Positions 62,601 to 64,000 of a DNA stretch of 64,000 nt are shown here, in pieces (positions within the stretch are counted from its first letter, which is position 1; the number at the start of each line of letters is the position of its first letter). Source of the DNA: an uncultured Prevotella sp. (GTDB taxonomy: Bacteria; Bacteroidota; Bacteroidia; Bacteroidales; Bacteroidaceae); NCBI GenBank assembly GCA_958369755.1, contig CATXJC010000003.1, positions 1-64,000 on the forward strand, written 5' to 3'. Made by a program: the position numbers and the translations under genes. The notes beneath the pieces are model-generated. The model saw only the letters and a list, made by a program, of their open reading frames with translations, ran no database searches and had not been told where the DNA came from.

Positions 62601-62799
62601 TACCTTCCCTAAGAATGTGACCAGCAAGTTGGGTATGAGCAACCTCAAGGTTTACGTTCAGGCAATGAACCCATTCACTATCTACAAGAAGTGCAAGTGG
62701 CTTGATACCGACCTCTTGAGTTATGATAACAACTCAACTTCTTACGGTTCAGGTACAACCATCAAAAGCTGGGTTATCGGATTAAACATTGGATTCTAA
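59644..62799 (+). CDS. SusC-like TonB-dependent outer-membrane transporter (pair 3)
   Basis: A 1051-residue outer-membrane transporter with signal region, carboxypeptidase-like domain (about residues 44-120: GTVVDNMGEPVIGASVKVVG, TDLDGNFAL), plug (DEVVVVGYGVQRKSDVTGAL, PLYVVDGMI, IEVLKDASATAIYGARGANG) and barrel ending WVIGLNIGF. It begins a second polysaccharide locus, with the hybrid regulator diverging upstream and a SusD gene 13 bp downstream. Substrate cannot be deduced because the enzymes lie outside the window. Confidence 0.95.
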   Translation: MDNKLFFKESVLPVTLFCSALMFSPVGIAQVNAATNVVQQAKTVKGTVVDNMGEPVIGASVKVVGTTNGAVTDLDGNFALTNVPKNATVEISYIGYTTQKVSVAGKSDLKVTMQEDNKALDEVVVVGYGVQRKSDVTGALAHLDSKDLTAMPVKDALEGMQGKTAGVDITNSQRPGTVGSITIRGQRSIGASSSPLYVVDGMIIQNGGIENINPQDIESIEVLKDASATAIYGARGANGVVLVTTKKGKEGKVTLNYAGTVTFSTLHDVTKMMNATQWIDYARLAAYNQGLYGDKNQDFAPNYEGDVKLFGGQADSWANINQAWVDGTYHPELVGSYDWASHGKQTGITHEHTLSASGGTDKFKGYGSFGYLDQKGVQPGQSYQRFTLNTSFEARPVAPLTLGFTMNASYGTQNYGYNFSKSVTGPGDYYNALNSMIPWTVPYDSDGNYIRNPWAYNVNVINPIDELKYNTNKRTNFRINGSAYAQFDFGKVWKPLEGLQYRIQFGPELQYYRLGIANAADGINGDGNNVAQYNPSNKVSWTLDNLVYYNKTIAKNHRIGVTLLQSASKYHSENGNIKAYVASAEELWWNTSSLGNPQAYSTGLTETSLASYMARVNYTYADKYMLTASVRSDGASQLSDGHKWASFPSVALGWRIDQEKFMQKADFISNLKLRLGYGISGNYAVSAYATQGAVQSNYYAWGSMDPTVGYLPSDASAKNPNKMANRDLGWEKTKQWNIGLDFGFINNRISGSIDYYHNKTTDLILATTIPSLTGYTSTFANVGETSGWGVDLQLNAIPVKTKDFEWNTSLTWTIDRNRVDKLNNGVEKNVNDRLFVGEEIGVYYDYVYDGIWKTSEAEEAAKFGRKPGQIKVKDVNPDGKIDANDRQIVGKVRPRWSGGWHNTFSYKNFELSCFIYARWKFTVAKGAETLGGMYAMRDVDYWIKDINEDAEYYSPGSQGQNADTYSSSMGYQDGSYIKMRNISLGYTFPKNVTSKLGMSNLKVYVQAMNPFTIYKKCKWLDTDLLSYDNNSTSYGSGTTIKSWVIGLNIGF

Positions 62800-62812
62800 A
62801 TACAGATACATC

Positions 62813-64000
62813 ATGAAGACAAACAAAATATTATATGCAGCACTGATTGCAGGTGCAACTTTAGGAACTGTTACTTCTTGTAGTGATTCGTTCCTTGACG
62901 AAAAGCTGATTACTGAGAAAGGTACGGCTTATTTCCAGACTAAGGAAGGTATTGACGACCTGGTTACGGGTGCTTACCAGAAATTGAAGTTTAAGTATAA
63001 CTATATCTGGGGTATTTATCTCTATGGTATGGGTATCGATGAGTTTACCAGTGGTGCCAACAACATCACCTCTTATAATGCATACAGCACCGACCTGAAC
63101 TCGGGTGAAACTGCTGCCAACCAGCCATTGTGGGACAATATGTATGGTCTCGTAGAACCAGCCAATCTTGTCATCCAAAATACTCCATTATATTATGGTA
63201 AGAAGGTGAGCACTTACAACAACCGTTTGGGTGAGGGTTACTTCCTCCGTGCTTTTGCTTATTTCGAACTGGTAAAGCAGTATGGAGGTGTGCCTTTGAA
63301 GCTGGAGCCAAGCAATGGTAAGATTAATTATACTTATACTCGTAATAGCGAGGAAGAGTGCTTTGCCCAGATTATTTCTGATTTTCAGAAGGCATACGAA
63401 TTGTTGCCTGAATCTCCAGAAGGAAAGCAGGTTGGTCGCCTTACTAAGTCGGCTGCTGCCCATTTCCTGGCAAAGGCTCATCTTTATCGTGCCTCTGAAT
63501 TGCATGATGGCTGGAATGCTCAGTACAAGGATGCCGACCTGGATGCTGTCATCAAGTATGGTAAGGAAGTAATTGCTGCCCACCCATTGTGCCAGAACTT
63601 CCAGGAACTGTGGGATTATACAGAGCCTAATGGTGCCAATGAAAATGTTAGTGAGGTGGTGCTTGCTGCACAGTTCTCTAATGATGGTGCCAGTACGCGT
63701 GGACGCTTCGGCAACCAGTTCCATCTCTACTATCCATCAGTCTATCAGAATATAGCAGGTTGCAAGCGTGATATCTCTGGTGGTCGTGAGTTCTCTTACG
63801 TCAGTGCTACAGAGTATTCTATGCAGGTATTTGACCGTGTGAATGATTCCCGTTTCTGGAAGTCATTCATCACCAAGTATGGCGCTAATTATACAGATGG
63901 TGCTCCATATTGGATTACTACCAAGAAGAATAAGGACACAGGAAAGCTGGAGATTACGGATGATGTCTATAAGGCACACCCAGAGTATTATCCTGATGAT
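62813..64000 (+). CDS. SusD-like lipoprotein (pair 3), cut off by the window end
   Basis: The frame opens at ATG 62813 with a lipoprotein signal (KTNKILYAALIAGATLGTVT then SCSDSFLDEK) and continues without a stop to the last base, 396 codons. SusD-family features seen: GIDDLVTGAYQKLKFKYNYI, LGEGYFLRAFAYFELVKQYG followed by GVPLKLEP, and KSAAAHFLAKAHLYRASEL. The C-terminal part is missing. Partner of the SusC protein 13 bp upstream. Confidence 0.93.
   Translation, partial: MKTNKILYAALIAGATLGTVTSCSDSFLDEKLITEKGTAYFQTKEGIDDLVTGAYQKLKFKYNYIWGIYLYGMGIDEFTSGANNITSYNAYSTDLNSGETAANQPLWDNMYGLVEPANLVIQNTPLYYGKKVSTYNNRLGEGYFLRAFAYFELVKQYGGVPLKLEPSNGKINYTYTRNSEEECFAQIISDFQKAYELLPESPEGKQVGRLTKSAAAHFLAKAHLYRASELHDGWNAQYKDADLDAVIKYGKEVIAAHPLCQNFQELWDYTEPNGANENVSEVVLAAQFSNDGASTRGRFGNQFHLYYPSVYQNIAGCKRDISGGREFSYVSATEYSMQVFDRVNDSRFWKSFITKYGANYTDGAPYWITTKKNKDTGKLEITDDVYKAHPEYYPDD

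Overview
The window looks like chromosomal DNA of a gut Bacteroidota, most likely a Prevotella/Segatella (P. copri-like) species. The support is three SusC/SusD-type outer-membrane pairs, a hybrid two-component regulator, many lipoproteins with acidic residues just after the lipobox cysteine, Bacteroidota promoters (-7 box TAnnTTTG, sometimes with a TTG about 20 bp upstream) and few clear Shine-Dalgarno sites. The genus assignment is inference from style, not from a search.

Layout. 1-4.6 kb: end of a tRNA-Val, then purB, an RluB-type pseudouridine synthase with an RGG/GGY-rich extension, and asnS. 4.6-6.0 kb: a gene-free stretch with two tandem arrays of exactly 22-bp period, an inverted repeat, and the promoter and long structured leader of the next gene. 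6.0-14.1 kb: a surface/envelope cluster (collagen-like lipoprotein, small lipoprotein, Ig-like secreted protein, OmpA-type protein). 14.2-25.5 kb: AAA-ATPase/nuclease-fold gene, trpS, a MATE exporter, a 2-oxoacid:ferredoxin oxidoreductase operon headed by a 59-residue TPR protein, a second AAA ATPase, a patch of gene remnants, then a CvfB-like S1 protein and a LolD-type ABC ATPase.

25.6-51.5 kb is a rhamnogalacturonan/rhamnose utilisation locus. On the minus strand are GH28, GH105, GH106 and GH2 enzymes; next come the rhamnose pathway genes (rhaD on +, rhaB-rhaA-rhaT-rhaM on -), an AraC-type regulator, and two SusC/SusD pairs in tandem on +. The inferred flow is: capture and import of pectic oligosaccharides by SusCD, cleavage by the GHs to galacturonate, galactose-type sugars and rhamnose, then RhaT uptake, RhaM anomer conversion, RhaA isomerisation, RhaB phosphorylation and RhaD cleavage to DHAP and lactaldehyde. 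No lactaldehyde reductase is seen.

51.5-55.0 kb is a foreign-looking AT-rich insertion: a mosaic lipoprotein gene, a large lipoprotein gene broken by one in-frame TGA, and a truncated second copy of the 3' end of the upstream susD gene. 55.1-64 kb is a second polysaccharide locus: a hybrid two-component regulator facing away from a SusC gene and a SusD gene cut by the window end.

The least explained signals are the two 22-bp arrays, locus-specific 7/8-bp repeats that begin on the TAA stop of the upstream gene at several operon junctions, a recurrent 16-bp word found in both intergenic and coding DNA, and the recombination scar around 51.5-55.0 kb.
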